Assembly (NCBI RefSeq): GCF_017656155.1
Contig: NZ_JACDOH010000005.1
Location: 34,678 to 98,677, forward strand
DNA from: Thermosyntropha sp.
GTDB taxonomy: Bacteria > Bacillota > Syntrophomonadia > Syntrophomonadales > Syntrophomonadaceae
Direction: 5' to 3'
Length of the DNA stretch: 64,000 nucleotides
Both the position numbers and the translations under genes were made by a program. The notes beneath the pieces are model-generated. The model did not search any database. It had not been told where the DNA came from and was given only the letters and a program-made list of their open reading frames with translations. Below, in pieces: positions 63,219 through 64,000 of this stretch (the first letter of the stretch is position 1; each line of letters starts with the position of its first letter).

Positions 63219-64000
63219 TTATCTCCCCAGCTCATCTATCCATCTTAACACCCGGTTCTGTTCAATAGTTTTGGTAAGCGAGTATCTTTCCGTATATATA
63301 TGGACAGCCAGCAAAAATATAAGAACCCCAATCCTTAAATTCAAAGTGAGACTCAAGGCGCTTATATAACCTAAACCAAGCCCCAAAACATTTGATCCTG
63401 CATCTCCCATCATAGCTTTAGCCTTAAGGTCAACCGGAAAATAAATTATAACTGCACCTATCAAAGGAACAATAAACATCCATTCATTATCAAAACGGGC
63501 AAACCCTGCGATAATAGCCAGCAAAAAGAAAAATCCTTTTATCGCTCTTCCCGGTCTTAAGTCAAAAAGATTTAAAAGATTGGTAAAAAGAGCAATTATA
63601 AAAGTATTAAGCAAAACATCATACCAGGTTCCTCCAATAGAAAAGGCTAAAAATAAAGCAATCATCCCTCCCCCCAAGGCCTTTAAGCCACCGGTGGTAA
63701 GCTTCCCTTTAAACAACTTGCCAAAATGCCCCTTAAAACCTAAAGTATCTCTCCTTCCCAAGCGGTCATCTATAAAACCTAAAAAAGAAACAGCTGTTAT
63801 GCCAAAAATAAATAAAAGGTACGCATTATCGTACCATCCCAATAGCATATAAATTACCATTGTTGTAATCAGAGTCATAGGAAAAGATATTCCTGCACTT
63901 ACAGGTATATCTATCCCCTGATAATTCTGGGCTGAACATCCCGTTTCTTTTAACATGGGAAGAACTAAAAAAAGAACAACCCCTTCAACAAAAAGGCCGA
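63219..64000 (-). CDS. MraY/WecA-family glycosyl-1-phosphate transferase, 5' part outside the window
   Basis: The frame stays open past base 64000 (reading VEGVVLFLVLPM before the first in-window ATG at 63956), so the true start is outside and that ATG is probably internal. A multi-span membrane enzyme of the undecaprenyl-phosphate sugar-transferase family: FLGFIDDRLGRRDTLGFKGHFGKLF (Asp-Asp metal site), MMGDAGSNVLGLGLGY and a C-terminal HIYTERYSLTKTIEQ. The usual NxxNxxDGLDGLA motif appears as NLLNLFDLRPGRA, keeping the first Asp but losing the second. The lipid-linked sugar product is unknown. Confidence 0.85.
   Translation of the reverse strand, partial: GLFVEGVVLFLVLPMLKETGCSAQNYQGIDIPVSAGISFPMTLITTMVIYMLLGWYDNAYLLFIFGITAVSFLGFIDDRLGRRDTLGFKGHFGKLFKGKLTTGGLKALGGGMIALFLAFSIGGTWYDVLLNTFIIALFTNLLNLFDLRPGRAIKGFFFLLAIIAGFARFDNEWMFIVPLIGAVIIYFPVDLKAKAMMGDAGSNVLGLGLGYISALSLTLNLRIGVLIFLLAVHIYTERYSLTKTIEQNRVLRWIDELGR

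Overview
The window looks like chromosomal DNA of an endospore-forming, low-GC anaerobe of the Clostridia. Sporulation and germination genes (gerKA-gerKB-gerKC, yqfC-yqfD, spoIIP, spoIIM) and typical Firmicutes gene order support this. An electron-bifurcating NfnAB, three acyl-CoA dehydrogenases, a long-chain acyl-CoA synthetase, FdhD and a RACo-like ferredoxin/ASKHA protein point towards a fatty-acid-metabolising, possibly syntrophic organism such as a Syntrophomonadaceae relative. That placement is inferred from gene content; the window carries no 16S rRNA or tRNA. Most genes lie on the minus strand.

Layout. 0-4 kb: the start of a PrsA/SurA-type lipoprotein, gdhA and nfnA-nfnB (nitrogen assimilation and NADPH supply). 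4-5.4 kb: a regulatory-looking stretch with several palindromes, a ribbon-helix-helix protein and two tiny membrane proteins behind a Rex-like palindrome. 5.4-12 kb: RidA, a Ca/cation antiporter, a HisJ-like PHP phosphatase, an SDR, the ASKHA protein, FdhD and a small membrane protein. 12-12.4 kb: rnpB (RNase P RNA) with promoter and terminator. 12.8-18.3 kb: acyl-CoA dehydrogenase, gerK operon, HU. 18.5-26.5 kb: HD-GYP protein, trmK-nif3, a Nudix/eIF2B-like pair, TrpB2, yqfC-yqfD and a MarR regulator with its own operator. 26.6-30.5 kb: a PAS-GGDEF-EAL protein and a chemoreceptor.

30.5-49.9 kb holds the conserved Firmicutes block yqeY-rpsU-hinT ... mtaB-rsmE-prmA-dnaJ-dnaK-grpE-[chaperonin]-hrcA-hemW-lepA-spoIIP / rpsT-holA. 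Two features stand out. First, an archaeal-like (group III) chaperonin sits between hrcA and grpE, behind a perfect CIRCE operator, so it should be co-controlled by HrcA. Second, an XRE regulator and two acyl-CoA dehydrogenase homologues that lack the usual catalytic glutamate are inserted between hinT and mtaB.

50-64 kb: a beta-rich hypothetical, pdp-deoB-xerD-(YqzK-like)-spoIIM, an acyl-CoA synthetase with operator-like palindromes, a CBS-containing Mn-dependent pyrophosphatase, a ComB-like protein, an EndoQ-like PHP/zinc/HhH nuclease, nudF, a tiny plus-strand ORF, DUF3866, an M20 peptidase and the 3' part of a MraY/WecA-family transferase that runs off the right edge.

No CRISPR array, insertion sequence, prophage, tRNA or riboswitch was recognised. 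Motif and coordinate statements were read by eye; family names rest on remembered family signatures, not on database searches.
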